From Coriobacteriia bacterium (lineage in GTDB: Bacteria > Actinomycetota > Coriobacteriia > Anaerosomatales > PALSA-660): DNA of 64,000 nucleotides. Under the pieces are notes generated by a model. That model saw nothing but the letters and a program-made list of their open reading frames with translations. It searched no databases and had not been told where the DNA came from. Of this stretch, positions 34,235-44,767 are shown piece by piece. How positions within the stretch are numbered: position 1 is the stretch's first letter; each line of letters begins with the position of its first letter. The stretch is from NCBI GenBank assembly GCA_025361335.1, contig JANYAK010000038.1:1-64000 (forward strand), read 5' to 3'. The translations under genes and the position numbers were made by a program.

Positions 34235-35449
34235 CTATCGTCGCCCGCGACGCCTTCCCATGACGCGACCGCCGAAGGCGCGGCGCTTCTTGCGCGCCGT
34301 CAAGCGCCCGGCGCGAGGGACGGCACGTTCCCGGTACGGGAATCCCTCGAGCTCCTCGACCGGGATCTCGGAGTCGATCAGCATCTCGATCGCGTCGAGG
34401 TCGGGGAACTCCATGATGGACACGAACGTGAACGCGGTGCCGCTGGCTCCCGCTCGCGCGGTGCGACCGATGCGGTGCACGTAGTCCTCGGGGCTGTTCG
34501 GCACGTCGTAGTTGACCACGTGGCTGATGTCGTCGACGTCGATGCCGCGGCTCATCACGTCCGTCGCCACGAGCACGCGGATCCGGCCGTCGCGGAACCG
34601 TTCAAGCGCCTTGGTGCGCTGCTCCTGCGACCGGTCGGAGTGCATCGCGGTCGCCTTCACCCCCGCGCGCTCCAGCGCGCTGACGACGGCGTCGGCGCGC
34701 TGCTTCGTGCGCGTGAACACGAGCGTCCGGTCGAAGTCTCCGTGCGCCTTCATGAGCGCGACCATCAGGTCGACCTTCTGCGAGTCGTCGACCGGGTAGA
34801 GCGCCTGGTGGATGGCCTCGATGGGGGTCCCGGTGGGAGCCACGTCCACACGCACGGGGTCGACCAGGTTCTTGTTCACTATTCGCAGGACCTCAGGCGC
34901 CATCGTGGCGGAGAACAGGAGCGTCTGCCGCTTGTGAGGCAACTGCGCCAGGATGCGGCGGACGTCGGGCCAAAAGCCCATATCGAGCATGCGGTCGGCT
35001 TCGTCGAGAACGAGGATCTCCACCCGGCCGAGGTCGGCCGCCTTGCGGTTCACGAGGTCGAGCAACCGCCCGGGCGTGGCGACCAGCATGTCGACGCCCT
35101 TCTTCAGCGCCGCCGTCTGCGGATCGATCGGCACGCCTCCCAGTGCCGCAAGCACGCGATGTCCCGTATGCGCGGCCACCGCGGTGGAGAACACCTCGAT
35201 CTGCTGCGCGAGCTCGCGCGTCGGCGAGACCACCAGGATGCGGAGCACTCCCTCGGCGGGGATCCTCTGGAACGCCGGCAGGACGAACGCCGCCGTCTTG
35301 CCGGTGCCCGTCTGCGCACACCCCACGACGTCGCGGCCCTCGAGCACCAGCGGGATGGCCTGAGCCTGGATGGGCGTCGGCTCGACGTAGCCGAGCGCCG
35401 CGACGGCATTGGTGAGTTCGGGCGTGAGACCGAGTGGATCGAAGGACAT
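34235..35449 (-). CDS. DEAD-box ATP-dependent RNA helicase
   Basis: 404 residues from ATG 35449 behind AGGAAG; the ORF-track start at 35689 is too early. Motifs in order: Q motif PTPIQAQAIPL, I AQTGTGKT, Ia PTRELAQQ, II VLDEADRMLD, III SATM, IV LVFTRTKQ, V ATDVMSRGID and VI HRIGRTARAG. A basic tail (RKKRRAFGGRVMGRRRGRR) ends the protein, as in RhlE/RhlB-like enzymes. It remodels RNA, likely in ribosome assembly or decay. Confidence 0.95.
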   Translation of the reverse strand: MSFDPLGLTPELTNAVAALGYVEPTPIQAQAIPLVLEGRDVVGCAQTGTGKTAAFVLPAFQRIPAEGVLRILVVSPTRELAQQIEVFSTAVAAHTGHRVLAALGGVPIDPQTAALKKGVDMLVATPGRLLDLVNRKAADLGRVEILVLDEADRMLDMGFWPDVRRILAQLPHKRQTLLFSATMAPEVLRIVNKNLVDPVRVDVAPTGTPIEAIHQALYPVDDSQKVDLMVALMKAHGDFDRTLVFTRTKQRADAVVSALERAGVKATAMHSDRSQEQRTKALERFRDGRIRVLVATDVMSRGIDVDDISHVVNYDVPNSPEDYVHRIGRTARAGASGTAFTFVSIMEFPDLDAIEMLIDSEIPVEELEGFPYRERAVPRAGRLTARKKRRAFGGRVMGRRRGRR

Positions 35450-35582
35450 GGAGTGACTTCCTGCTGGATGCGTCGCCATCAAGGGCGGACCGATACGTGT
35501 GGCGAGCGCGGGTTCTACATTCCCAAAGGCACCCGGGGGTGGCCCGAGTATAGGGCAGTCGCCGAACCGGTGTCGATTCGCC

Positions 35583-36620
35583 TCAGCCCAGCAGCGGGTG
35601 CAGCGCCTCGCACAGACGGTCGACGTCATCCTCAGTGGTGTCCCACGAACAGACCCAGCGAGCCACGGTCGTGCCGTCCGCGCGCACATCCCATTCGTAG
35701 AAGTCCGCGACGGCTTGCAGCAGCGGCACGGCCGCGGTCGGCAGCACGGGGAACAACTCGTTGGCAGCCACCGGGTACGCGAAACCCACGCCGGCGGCGC
35801 GCGCGCCGATCTCGAGCCGGCTGGCCATGGCGTTGGCGTGATCCGCGAGCTCCAACCACAGGTCGCCGGCGTACAAGGCCGTGAACTGCGACGACACGAA
35901 CCGCATCTTGCTCGCCAGCTGGGAGCCGACCTTGCGGACGTACTTGAAGCCCTCGCCCAGCCCCGGGGTCAGGAAGCAGACCGCCTCCCCGAACAGCATC
36001 CCGTTCTTGGTGCCGCCGAAGCTCAGCATGTCCACGCCCGCGTCGGTCGTGAACGCGCGGATCGGCAGCGCGAGCGACGCTGCCGCGTTCGCCACGCGGG
36101 CCCCGTCCATGTGCAGCAGCATGCCGTTGCCGTGGCAGTAGTCCGCCAACGCTCGTACCTCGTCCGGCGAATAGACCACTCCCGTCTCCGCGACCTGGCT
36201 GATCGAGGCGACCCTCGGCTGGGCGTGATGCTCGACTCCGGTGAGCAGGCGCACGCTCGGTTCCATGGACTCGACCGTGAGCTTCCCGTCCCGGGTGGGC
36301 AGGCCCATCACCTTGGCGCCCAGGAAGTACTCGGGCGCCCCGCATTCGTCGGTGTTGACGTGGGCGGTCGCCGGACACAGGACGGCCTGGCCTGGGCGCA
36401 CGACCGAGGACAGCGCCGTGACGTTCGCGCCCGTGCCGTTGAACACGAAGTACACACGGGCGTCGTCGCCGACATGGCCTCTCAGCGTGGCCACGGCTTC
36501 ATCCGTCCACGGGTCGTAGCCGTACGCATGGACGTGACCGGCGTTGGCCGCGGCGATCGCGGCGAGGACGGCGGGGTGCGCGCCCGAGTTGTTGTCGGAG
36601 GCGAATGTGCGTGATGACAT
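35583..36620 (-). CDS. Low-specificity L-threonine aldolase / beta-eliminating lyase family
   Basis: 345 residues from ATG 36620 with GAGGAG upstream. A PLP fold-type I enzyme: FASDNNSGAHPAVLAAI, VFNGTGANVTAL, HVNTDECGAPE, LLHMDGARVANAA and the PLP lysine in LSFGGTKNGML near 202. It cleaves L-threonine/allo-threonine to glycine and acetaldehyde. The family also includes related lyases, so the exact substrate is uncertain. Divergent from the DedA gene. Confidence 0.92.
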   Translation of the reverse strand: MSSRTFASDNNSGAHPAVLAAIAAANAGHVHAYGYDPWTDEAVATLRGHVGDDARVYFVFNGTGANVTALSSVVRPGQAVLCPATAHVNTDECGAPEYFLGAKVMGLPTRDGKLTVESMEPSVRLLTGVEHHAQPRVASISQVAETGVVYSPDEVRALADYCHGNGMLLHMDGARVANAAASLALPIRAFTTDAGVDMLSFGGTKNGMLFGEAVCFLTPGLGEGFKYVRKVGSQLASKMRFVSSQFTALYAGDLWLELADHANAMASRLEIGARAAGVGFAYPVAANELFPVLPTAAVPLLQAVADFYEWDVRADGTTVARWVCSWDTTEDDVDRLCEALHPLLG

Positions 36621-36692
36621 GGCTGGGCTCCTCGGGCAGACATTCGCGGTGGCCCCCGTAGGATACCCTCCCGGCGCGGGTATCATGCGGAC

Positions 36693-37367
36693 ATGTCATC
36701 CATGCCGACCCTACAGGCGCTTGGCTCCACGTTGCTCACGGACGTGGGCCGCTACGGCTACGCCGCTCTGGCCGCCGGCGTCTTTCTGGAGAACGCCGGG
36801 CTGCCCGTGCCGGGCGAGACGATGCTGCTCACGGCGGCCGCGCTCGCAGCCCGAGGCCGCCTCTCCATCGTGCTCGTCGGCCTTGTGGCGGCCGCCGCCG
36901 CGATCACGGGAGACAACATCGGCTTCGCCATCGGGCGGGAGGGCGGCCGGCCGTTCCTGGAGCGGTTCGGGCGATGGGTGTTCGTCACACCGGAGAGGCT
37001 CGATCGGATGGACGCCTTCTTCAAGAAGCGCGGCCCCGTGGCGGTCTTCTCGGCACGATTCATCCCCGCCCTGCGCGTCGTCGCGGCACTGGTCGCGGGC
37101 GCGTCGGCCATGCCGTGGCACACGTTTCTCACGTACAACGCGCTCGGGGCCGTGGCCTGGTCGATCGTCGTGTGCACGATCGGATACACCGGGGCCGACG
37201 CCGCCTCCAGGGCGCTCCCGTGGATACGCACGGCGCACCTGGGGGTGTGGGGGCTGCTCGCGGGCACGGCCGTGGTGCTGCTCGCGCACATGTTCTTCGA
37301 GATCGTGCACGAGCGACGCCTCAGGACCGCGGCGGCCCGGCACGAGCGACCGAAACGACATCGATGA
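36693..37367 (+). CDS. DedA-family membrane protein
   Basis: 224 residues. FLENAGLPVPGETMLLTAA is the DedA entry motif; GDNIGFAIGREGGRP and FFKKRGPVAVFSARFIPALRVVAALVAGASAMPW contain the conserved acidic and arginine residues of the SNARE-associated/DedA fold. Family members move lipids such as undecaprenyl phosphate or phosphatidylethanolamine across the membrane. Complete; convergent with the ABC permease. Confidence 0.93.
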   Translation: MSSMPTLQALGSTLLTDVGRYGYAALAAGVFLENAGLPVPGETMLLTAAALAARGRLSIVLVGLVAAAAAITGDNIGFAIGREGGRPFLERFGRWVFVTPERLDRMDAFFKKRGPVAVFSARFIPALRVVAALVAGASAMPWHTFLTYNALGAVAWSIVVCTIGYTGADAASRALPWIRTAHLGVWGLLAGTAVVLLAHMFFEIVHERRLRTAAARHERPKRHR

Positions 37368-37428
37368 CGCGTGCCCCCGCACCCCGGCTGCCGCGCCACG
37401 GCACCCCGGCTGCGCCGCGGCGACCATG

Positions 37429-39855
37429 TCACTCGTACGCGATGGCGTCGCGCACGCTGACCTGCGAGGCACGGAACGCCGGGAGCAGGCTCGCGCCCGC
37501 GGAGATGATCGAGACGATCGCCAGCCACAGGAACATCCCGCCCCACGAGAACTCGTAGGACAGCGGGATGGTGATCGCCTTCTCGAGCAGCCGCACGAGC
37601 CCCAGGCTGACCGGGTAGGTGAACAGGGCCCCCAGCAGCCAGCTGAGCGTGCCGATGACCACGCCTTCGGTGACGAACACCTGGTAGATGGATGCGTGCG
37701 AGGCTCCGACCGCGCGCATCACGCCGATCTCGCGCGTGCTCTCGAGCACGTTGATGATCATGGTCCCCGACAGCCCGATGATGCCGACCGCGGCCAAGAT
37801 GACCGCCATGATGATGAGGAACGTGACGAGGATGCCGAGTTCGCTGGAAAGGCTGGCTGCCATGGCCTTCTGGTTGCGGACGCTTGCGACGGCGAAGCCC
37901 GCATCCTTCAGCCGCTGCTCGAGCCGGTCGCCGGTCTGGCGCTGGCCGAAGTCCGTCTGGTCCGCGGCGCGCACCACCATCCGCCCGATGCCGCCGGCCT
38001 CAGCCAGCGCGCTCTCCAGATAGTTGCGCTCGACGAAGACCGCGGACCCCATGAGCTGGCCCTGCACGATCCCCACGATCCGCCACTCCCGCTCCTTGTC
38101 GAGGACCGTGAACGTGCGCACGTCGCCGACATGGATGCCGTCGTCGTTGGCGACATCGGTGTTCACGACGACCTCGCCCTCGTCGCCCGGCGCCAGCCAA
38201 CGGCCGGCGACGAGGCGAGGGGTCACGAACGTGGTCGTCGCTGGAAGACCGATCACGGAGATCCCCTCGTCCTCCGTGCCGCCAGGCCGCTTGAGCGAGG
38301 CCTGTCGCACGAGCCACGTCTCGACGGCCGTCACCCCGGGCGTCCGCAGCGCCTCGCGCTCCACCGCGGAGGCGTTGACCGGCTGCTGGAAGCTCACCTC
38401 GACGTCGTAGCGCCACCAGCTCGCGACATCGTCCACCGTGCGGAGCATCGACGTGCGCACGCTCATGACCGACATGACGACCACGGACGCCAGGGTGAGC
38501 GTGGTCAGCGTCAGCGCGAGTCGGCCCTTGCGCAGGAAGGTGTTGCGCAGCGCCAGCGCCACCGGCCGCGGCAGCCCCCTCACGAGCCCGAGGATCCGAT
38601 CGATGACACCGTGACCGAAGCCGGCGGCCGACATCCCCGTCGAGTTGAGGGCCCGCACCACCGTCACTCGCGTGCCGGAGCGGATCGGAAGGTAGGCCGC
38701 CGCGAGGGGCACGACGAGTCCCACGCAGATGGCCAGCGCGACGGCATAGCCGGGCGGTCCGGCCGGGGCGTCGCCGAAGTTGAGCAGGCCGCCGCCGAAC
38801 CTCGCGAACCAGGCCGCCCAGTAGCTTCCCGTCGGCAGGCCGACCGCGACGGCAAGCACGCCATACACGGCCACGAGCGCCAGGTACATCCACATGATCT
38901 GCGACGAGCGGGCGCCCACCGCCTTCATCACGCCGATCTGCCGGACCTGCTGAGAGACCAGGGCGGATACCGTGTTGACGACGAGGAACCCCGACAGCAT
39001 GAGCGCCATCACCCCGAGCGCGAGCAGAAGGACCGCCACCGCCCGGAAGATGTCGCCGAGGAAGTGGCTCCCGGGCTCGGGGACCTGCATGCCGAACACC
39101 CGCACGCCCCGAGGCGCCAGCACGTCGTCGCGCAGCCGTATCGCGATGCGGCTGGCCTCGTCGCGGGTGATGTCGGGCCGGTCCATGGATACGACGATGC
39201 GGTTGTACTCCGCGGCCTGGCCGAGCGCCCCCATCTCGGCCATCGAGACGAACCCGCTGATGTGGCCCGAGAACATGGCCGGGATGGCGTTGATGTCGTG
39301 CGCATAGCCTGTGACGCGCAGGACGCGCTTCGTGCCGTCGCCCGCGTCGACCGTGATGACATCGCCGACGACGGGCGAATCCTGCTGGAGCGCGGAGCGC
39401 TCGAGGACGACCTCGCCGGCCGCGGGCGGCCACGAGACGCCTGAGTCGGGAAACACACGCTCCACGCGAGCGGTCGCCCAGTCCTCGGAAGCGACCAGCT
39501 CGATGCTGCGCGAGCGTTGCGCCAACGTGACACCCGCGGGGGGTTGGGCCTGGGAGCGCAGGTCTCCCGGAAGGTACCTGAACACGACGCTTCTGCGTCC
39601 AGCCACGGCACCCACGCCCGCGGAGCGTTCCACCGCGCGCAAGAGGTCGGATCCGCAGTCGCTCGTGTAGAGCGTCGCGTCACCCGGCACCGAGCGCGGA
39701 AAGTTCGCGTCGAAGGACTGCAGGAGCATGCCGCGGCCGCCGAGGACCACGAGGATCGCGAACACACCGACGGCGATCGATAGGACGGTCAGCAGGGTCC
39801 TGACCTTGTGCGCCAGCAGGTCGCGGCCGATCTTGGCCCAACGGGGATCAGGCAT
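37429..39855 (-). CDS. ABC transporter permease, two FtsX domains (MacB/LolC-like)
   Basis: 808 residues from ATG 39855, overlapping the ATPase gene by 8 bases. N-terminal helix [23 protein letters not shown], a large MacB-type periplasmic domain, a first FtsX block ([37 protein letters not shown]), a second periplasmic domain, and a second FtsX block ([34 protein letters not shown]). Such pairs export lipoproteins, peptides or act mechanically; substrate unknown. Confidence 0.93.
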   Translation of the reverse strand: MPDPRWAKIGRDLLAHKVRTLLTVLSIAVGVFAILVVLGGRGMLLQSFDANFPRSVPGDATLYTSDCGSDLLRAVERSAGVGAVAGRRSVVFRYLPGDLRSQAQPPAGVTLAQRSRSIELVASEDWATARVERVFPDSGVSWPPAAGEVVLERSALQQDSPVVGDVITVDAGDGTKRVLRVTGYAHDINAIPAMFSGHISGFVSMAEMGALGQAAEYNRIVVSMDRPDITRDEASRIAIRLRDDVLAPRGVRVFGMQVPEPGSHFLGDIFRAVAVLLLALGVMALMLSGFLVVNTVSALVSQQVRQIGVMKAVGARSSQIMWMYLALVAVYGVLAVAVGLPTGSYWAAWFARFGGGLLNFGDAPAGPPGYAVALAICVGLVVPLAAAYLPIRSGTRVTVVRALNSTGMSAAGFGHGVIDRILGLVRGLPRPVALALRNTFLRKGRLALTLTTLTLASVVVMSVMSVRTSMLRTVDDVASWWRYDVEVSFQQPVNASAVEREALRTPGVTAVETWLVRQASLKRPGGTEDEGISVIGLPATTTFVTPRLVAGRWLAPGDEGEVVVNTDVANDDGIHVGDVRTFTVLDKEREWRIVGIVQGQLMGSAVFVERNYLESALAEAGGIGRMVVRAADQTDFGQRQTGDRLEQRLKDAGFAVASVRNQKAMAASLSSELGILVTFLIIMAVILAAVGIIGLSGTMIINVLESTREIGVMRAVGASHASIYQVFVTEGVVIGTLSWLLGALFTYPVSLGLVRLLEKAITIPLSYEFSWGGMFLWLAIVSIISAGASLLPAFRASQVSVRDAIAYE

Positions 39856-40582
39856 CGCGGCGAGCCGGCACCCGCATCGGGTTCCGTGCATCCTCCACGA
39901 TCTCGCCGTCACGGACGTGCAGGGCGCGCGTCACCCGGGCGGCGAGGTCGTCGTCATGGGTCACCATGACGATGGTCTTCCCTCGATGGACCAGCTGCTC
40001 GAACAGCCCGAAGACGGCCTCGGCCGTCGCGGAGTCCAGGTTCCCGGTCGGCTCGTCGGCCGCCAGGATCGGCGGGTCGTTTGCCAGGGCCCTCGCGATG
40101 GCGACCCGCTGCTGCTGGCCTCCCGACAGGGCGGCTGGGAGCTTGTACGCCTGGTCGGCCATCTCGACCTGCTCTAGAAGGGCCATGGCGTAACCCTCCC
40201 GCTCCCGGCGGGCGTGCACGTTGCAGAAGTCCATTGGCAACATGACGTTCTCCACGACCGTGAGCGTCGGGAGCAGCTGGAAGAACTGGAAGACGACGCC
40301 GATCGTGCGCCCGCGCCACATGGCCAGACGATTCTCCCCCAGCTCGTGCACCGGGGTCCCGGCCACGACGACGCCGCCGGACGTGGGCCGATCGATGCCG
40401 GTGATCATGTTGATCAGGGTCGTCTTCCCCGAACCCGACTTGCCGATGAGCCCGACGAACTCTCCCGCCTCGACCGCGAGGTCGATGCTCTTGAGCGCGG
40501 TGAAAGGCACCTCGCCGGTGTCGTACACCTTGACGACCGACGACAGATCGATGAGCGCGCTGCCCCTTGATTCGAGCGACAA
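39848..40582 (-). CDS. ABC transporter ATP-binding protein (MacB/LolD-type)
   Basis: About 244 residues. Walker [14 protein letters not shown] loop [13 protein letters not shown], signature [15 protein letters not shown], Walker [14 protein letters not shown] and switch His THDDD are all intact. No ATG lies near the domain start; TTG 40582 is my choice and upstream ATG 40630 an alternative, so the N-terminus is uncertain. It powers the FtsX-type permease whose gene overlaps its stop. Confidence 0.9.
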   Translation of the reverse strand: MSLESRGSALIDLSSVVKVYDTGEVPFTALKSIDLAVEAGEFVGLIGKSGSGKTTLINMITGIDRPTSGGVVVAGTPVHELGENRLAMWRGRTIGVVFQFFQLLPTLTVVENVMLPMDFCNVHARREREGYAMALLEQVEMADQAYKLPAALSGGQQQRVAIARALANDPPILAADEPTGNLDSATAEAVFGLFEQLVHRGKTIVMVTHDDDLAARVTRALHVRDGEIVEDARNPMRVPARRDA

Positions 40583-40706
40583 AGTCTTCGTTTCCCTTCG
40601 GAAGGACTCATCGCCCTCCAGCCGGCACATCGCGCGAGGGCGCCGCTCGAGGGTACGACTTCGCGCACGAGCGGCCAACCGTCGCTCGCCCGACGGCCGC
40701 GACGGA

Positions 40707-43216
40707 CTAGAGGGCCGGGCAGCGCCCGATCTCGATCAAAGTGCAGCCAGGATCGGCGGCCTGGAGGGCGGCGAGGGTCTCGCGATGACAGGTGAAGACG
40801 ACGACCTGACGCACTGAGGCGAGATGCGCGATCGCCTCGGCCGCGCCCTGACGGCGCTCGGGGTCGAGATTGACGAGGATGTCATCCATGAGCACCGGCA
40901 GAGAGCCCCCCACCGCTCCGAGCTGCTCGATGAGCCCGATGCGCATGGCGAGGTAGAGCGCCTCCGCCGTTCCGCGGGACAGCGACTCCGTCGTGTAGTC
41001 CGTGCCGCGACCTGTGACGACTTGGATGCTGCGCCCGCCCAAGGGAACGTTGATGCGAGCGAACCGGTCGCCGGTGATCCGCCGGAAGACATCACCCGCC
41101 GCCGTGACGACCTGTGGCTGGCGATCCCGCTCGTACTTCTCCTGGGTGGCGCCGAGCAGGCGCGCGGCGCACGCGAGCACCGCGTAGTCGGACTGCGCCG
41201 AGATGATGCGTTCCTCCACCCCTGACTGTTCGGCGCGCACAGCGCCCATGCCGCTGTCGCGAGACTCGGTGTCGAGTCGGCCCTTCAGCTCCGACCGCTC
41301 CTCTGCGAGCGCCTCGAACGCGTCGCGTGCGGCCACGGCCTGCTCATGGACGGCGTCGGCTGCGACTCTCAGCGCCGTCGCGCTGTCGGCGGCGTGCTCC
41401 GTCAGCACGGCCGCGATCGCGGCCTCCGCGCCCGCCGCGCGGCTGTCGAGGTCCGTCACGCGAGCTGTCGCGACCCGCAGGCGTTCGGCGGCCGAGTCGC
41501 GCTGGCTGGCGACCGCGCGGGCGGACGTGAGCGCCTCGCGTAGCCGCTCAGCGGTGACCGCCGCCGTCTCAGCCGTAGAGGCCGGCGCTTCGGGGACGAA
41601 GACCGCCACCAGAGCCGAGAGCCGGGCGGCGTACGCCTGGCGGTGGCTCGCTCGGAAGCGAGCGCCTCCGCGCGGACAGCGCGGTCGTTCTCAAGGGCGG
41701 CGATGGCCTTGCCGGCGGACACGACGGCCGCGGCTTCGGCCGGCGTGATGCCGGGCCGCAATCCCGCTGAAACCAACCATGCGGCCCACTCGCCGCGCGC
41801 CGACTCGACGTCGCCTGCGTCGTCGCTCGCGCGCTGCGCGGCCAGCCGAGCCGATGCGGTGAGCTCTTCCGTGCCAGGGGTTGTGCCCGGGGTCGTGCCC
41901 GAGACCGTGACTCGCACCCGCGAGAACAGAAAGAGAGCGCCCGTGGCCAGGAGCAGAAGGCCCATCAGCCACATCGGCCACTGTCCGATGAAGGCTCCCA
42001 CCGCGACCGCAACGGCCCCGAACGCGAACATCGCATATGCAGCCGTGGGCCCGGGGCGCGCGCCGGAAGACTCGTCCGTCCGCGCCGCGACCCGCGAGGC
42101 GGCCTCCCCATCGCGCGCCGCCCGCCGCGACTCGTCCGCTCGAAGCGCCACGCGCTCGAGCCGCGTACGCCACTCCTCCACCTCCTCCGACTGCCCGAGC
42201 TGGATGCCGGGTGCGGCGCCGGCCGGGCCGCCGAGCGCGGCACGCTCGGCGGCCACGCGGCCGTCTATCTGGGCCAGTTCGGCCTCGGCCGCCGCGAGGC
42301 GCTCCATGCGGTCGCGATGCCCCGAGAGGTCGGCGAGGACCGCCTCGATCTCCGGCGCGGCGCCCAAGACCCGCCCGTCGGGTACGACCCCCGCCAAGGC
42401 GGCCCCTTCGCGCTCGACCTCGGCGCGCGCTTCGAGGAGTGCGGCTTCGGCTCCAGCCAGTTCGATGGCGCGCGCCTCGACCTGCTCGACCGCCCTCGAT
42501 GTATCTCGTGAGGTCACCTCGAAGCGGTCCCGCTGAACCCGGGCAGTCTCGACCTCCGCGTCGAGGGTCTCGAGTCGCGCTCTGTCGGCTGCGAACGTCT
42601 CGGCTTCGGCCGCGAGGGCCTGCAGGCGCACGCGCAGCTCGTCACGCTCGGCGAGCAGCGTGTTGAGGCGGCGTCGCGTCGCGCCCGGAGCCCATATGGC
42701 GCCGGCGGAATCCAAGAGCCTGGCCCGCACCTCCACGGGGTTCACCGCGACCCCCGTGCCCGCGGAGTAGAGCCTCCCGACGATGTCGTCACCCGAGTCC
42801 CTCATCTGCTCGATGGCGGCGAGGTCGCTGAGTCCGAAGCCGAACACGACTCGGTAGGCGCTCTCGCTCACTCCGCTCACGAGGTCGTCTCGAAGCTGAC
42901 CGGGATAGTCGGCGCCGCGGAGGGTCCGCACGGAGACTGGACCGCCGTGCACGCCGTCGACACGCTCGAGCGCCCACACGCCGTGGTCGCCTTCGAACAC
43001 CAACCTGCCGTGACGGTCGCCGGCTCGCGGGGCGTACGAAGCCTCCTTCGCGTTCCTCTTGGGAAAGCCGTACAGCAGGTGCCGGACCAGGGCCGTGAAC
43101 GTGCTCTTGCCCGCCTCGTTCGGCCCGAGCACCACCGTCAGCCCGTCGCCGAACTCCTCGAGAAGGGCATCCGAAAGGCCGCCATAGCGGATGGCCTCGA
43201 CCCGTCGCAGCCTCAT
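40707..43216 (-). pseudogene. YhaN/SbcC-like AAA ATPase, interrupted by one frameshift
   Basis: The N-terminal half (frame from ATG 43216) has MRLRRVEAIRYGG, Walker A GPNEAGKST, coiled coil and a transmembrane pair near residues 395-435 (MFAFGAVAVAVGAFIG, GLLLLATGALFLFSRV). Near 41639-41645 the frame must change: EALASERATA continues logically as QAYAARLSALVAVFVPEAP in the next frame, which then carries the signature SLSRGTAEALYLAM and Walker B VLMDDILVNLDPE to the stop at 40707. One missing base explains it. No slippery heptamer is present, so a mutation or assembly error is likelier than programmed frameshifting. Its partner is the YhaO-like nuclease upstream (ATGA overlap). Confidence 0.85.
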
Positions 43217-44481
43217 CGTGCCCCGTCCTCAGCGAGCAGCCGATCGAGGCAGAGGTCGCGAGCCCGTTCCAGGACCGTCCGAGGGTCAAGGTCCACGGCC
43301 GACCCGCCCACCTTCTTGCGCACGGGATCGATCACTTCGGCGAACATCGCCTCGATCGCGACCTCGTCGGCCAGGACCCCGTCGGCGAGCCGTACCAGGT
43401 CGCCGACGAAGTCCTCCTGTGCCCTCAACGCCTCCAAGTCCACGGTCGCCGATGTGAGGTCGCGGACGCGGTCGACCCAGAGCCATGGCTGGCGGGACAT
43501 GAGATCGAGGCGCAGATGGGAGACGATCTGGGCCAGCGCGGTCGCGCCCGAGCCATCCTCACGGGCGAGGTCCGCGTGCGCCTCGCTACGACCGACCAGG
43601 TCGATGCGCAGGCTCACCGGGATGTCTCCCTCGCCGGCCACCTCGATGCAGGCGGACCGCAAGGCATCATGCACCGCTTCGAGATCGGACAGGGCGCCCG
43701 CTTCAACGGTCAACCTCGCCCAGCGCACAGCAGCGGTCGGGAGGAGTTCCTCGCTCACGACACCGCCCGCGATCTCGACCAGCAGACAGCCGTGCTCACC
43801 GTCCTCTTTGGGGTTGAGCCCCTGCGGACTTCCGGCATAGTTGACTCGCGGCTTGTCGGACAGCCGTGACGGCTTGTGGATGTGACCGAGCGCCCAGTAG
43901 TCCATCCCCGCCGCGCGCAGGTCCTCGAGCGAGCATGGCGCATACGGCTCGTACTCGGTGTCGCCGCCCACGTTGGCGTGCAGCACGCCGATGGATACCG
44001 CCTCGCCGTCCTGTCGGACGAAGCCGCGGGCAAGGTTCGCGGTCTCGGCGGCGGTCCCGAAACTGCGGCCGTACAGGGAGCAGAGAGGCTCGCCTTCGCG
44101 TTCCACGACCAGTCGTTCGACGGTCGTGTGCGAGAACACGTGGACCGACGGCGGCAACGGGAGGCGAGCCGACCAGCCGTTCGCGGGGTCGTGGTTGCCG
44201 TGAGCGATGAAGACTTCCACTCCCGCGTCCGCCAACCGCCTCATGCCGTCGGCGAAGCGCAGTTGGGCGCGGACGCTCCTGTCGGCAGCGTTGTACACGT
44301 CGCCCGCTAGCACAAGGAAGTCGACCTCGCGCTCTATCGCGGCCGACACGACGGCGTCGAAAGCGACATACGTCGAATCCACGAGCACGGATCGAACGCG
44401 AGGATCCGCGGCGTCGATGCCCTTGAACGGCGCGTCGAGGTGAAGATCGGCGGCGTGGATGAATCGAACTGGCCGAGTCAT
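43213..44481 (-). CDS. YhaO/SbcD-like metallophosphoesterase (DNA exonuclease)
   Basis: 422 residues. Calcineurin-type metal motifs: RFIHAADLHLDAPF, LAGDVYNA, HGNHDP, VLHANVG and ALGHIHKP. This is the Mre11/SbcD-like nuclease of the YhaO group, paired with the YhaN-type ATPase gene that overlaps its stop by 4 bases. Together they would process DNA ends, but the ATPase is frameshifted here. Complete. Confidence 0.92.
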   Translation of the reverse strand: MTRPVRFIHAADLHLDAPFKGIDAADPRVRSVLVDSTYVAFDAVVSAAIEREVDFLVLAGDVYNAADRSVRAQLRFADGMRRLADAGVEVFIAHGNHDPANGWSARLPLPPSVHVFSHTTVERLVVEREGEPLCSLYGRSFGTAAETANLARGFVRQDGEAVSIGVLHANVGGDTEYEPYAPCSLEDLRAAGMDYWALGHIHKPSRLSDKPRVNYAGSPQGLNPKEDGEHGCLLVEIAGGVVSEELLPTAAVRWARLTVEAGALSDLEAVHDALRSACIEVAGEGDIPVSLRIDLVGRSEAHADLAREDGSGATALAQIVSHLRLDLMSRQPWLWVDRVRDLTSATVDLEALRAQEDFVGDLVRLADGVLADEVAIEAMFAEVIDPVRKKVGGSAVDLDPRTVLERARDLCLDRLLAEDGAR

Positions 44482-44596
44482 GGTCCTCCCCGAGTCCGTC
44501 GGCGCCCCATTCTACCGCGGGGCGCTGACACGCCCGCCGAGACCGGGCCGACCGCATGGCCAAGCGTCAGGCCAGGTTGGCTTCACGCGAACGGGA

Positions 44597-44707
44597 TCAC
44601 TGCAGGGTCAGGCCGCCGTCCTGCCCAAGGTCCACCCTCACTGTGTCCCCCTCGTGGACGGAGCCGTCGATGAGCGCCTTGGCCACGCACCCTTCGCATC
44701 GCTGGGG
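44597..44707 (-). pseudogene. clpB: C-terminal remnant of ClpB
   Basis: Too short for the ORF track. The minus strand encodes about 36 residues, AKALIDGSVHEGDTVRVDL followed by GQDGGLTLQ and TGA, resembling the last residues of ClpB disaggregases (ALxxGxVxEGDTVxVD). No start codon or ATPase domain precedes it; homology stops next to the lipoprotein-gene terminator. Its place after dnaK-grpE-dnaJ-hspR is where actinobacterial clpB normally sits, which supports the reading as a deletion scar. It is an eye alignment, not a search. Confidence 0.6.
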
Positions 44708-44715
44708 GAAACAAC

Positions 44716-44750
44716 GGAGCCGGCGCCCCCGTCAAGGGGACCCCGGCTCC
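44716..44750 (-). terminator. Terminator of the heat-shock operon/lipoprotein gene
   Basis: GGAGCCGG / CCGGCTCC outer stem with an inner CCCC/GGGG pair, followed on the minus strand by GTTGTTTCC. It lies 18 bases after the lipoprotein stop. Confidence 0.65.
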
Positions 44751-44767
44751 CGTTCTCACTCGTCGAG

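Noticed and set aside
37379-37413. Direct repeat GCACCCCGGCTGC twice between DedA and the ABC permease
   Set aside because: Only two 13-bp GC-rich copies in a short convergent gap; chance is likely.
36544-39444. 966-residue plus-strand ORF over DedA and the ABC permease
   Set aside because: Overlaps two well-supported genes in other frames; composition is that of a GC-driven shadow.
41630-41650. Programmed -1 frameshift in the YhaN-like gene
   Set aside because: No slippery heptamer and no downstream pseudoknot is apparent, so a single-base deletion is simpler.
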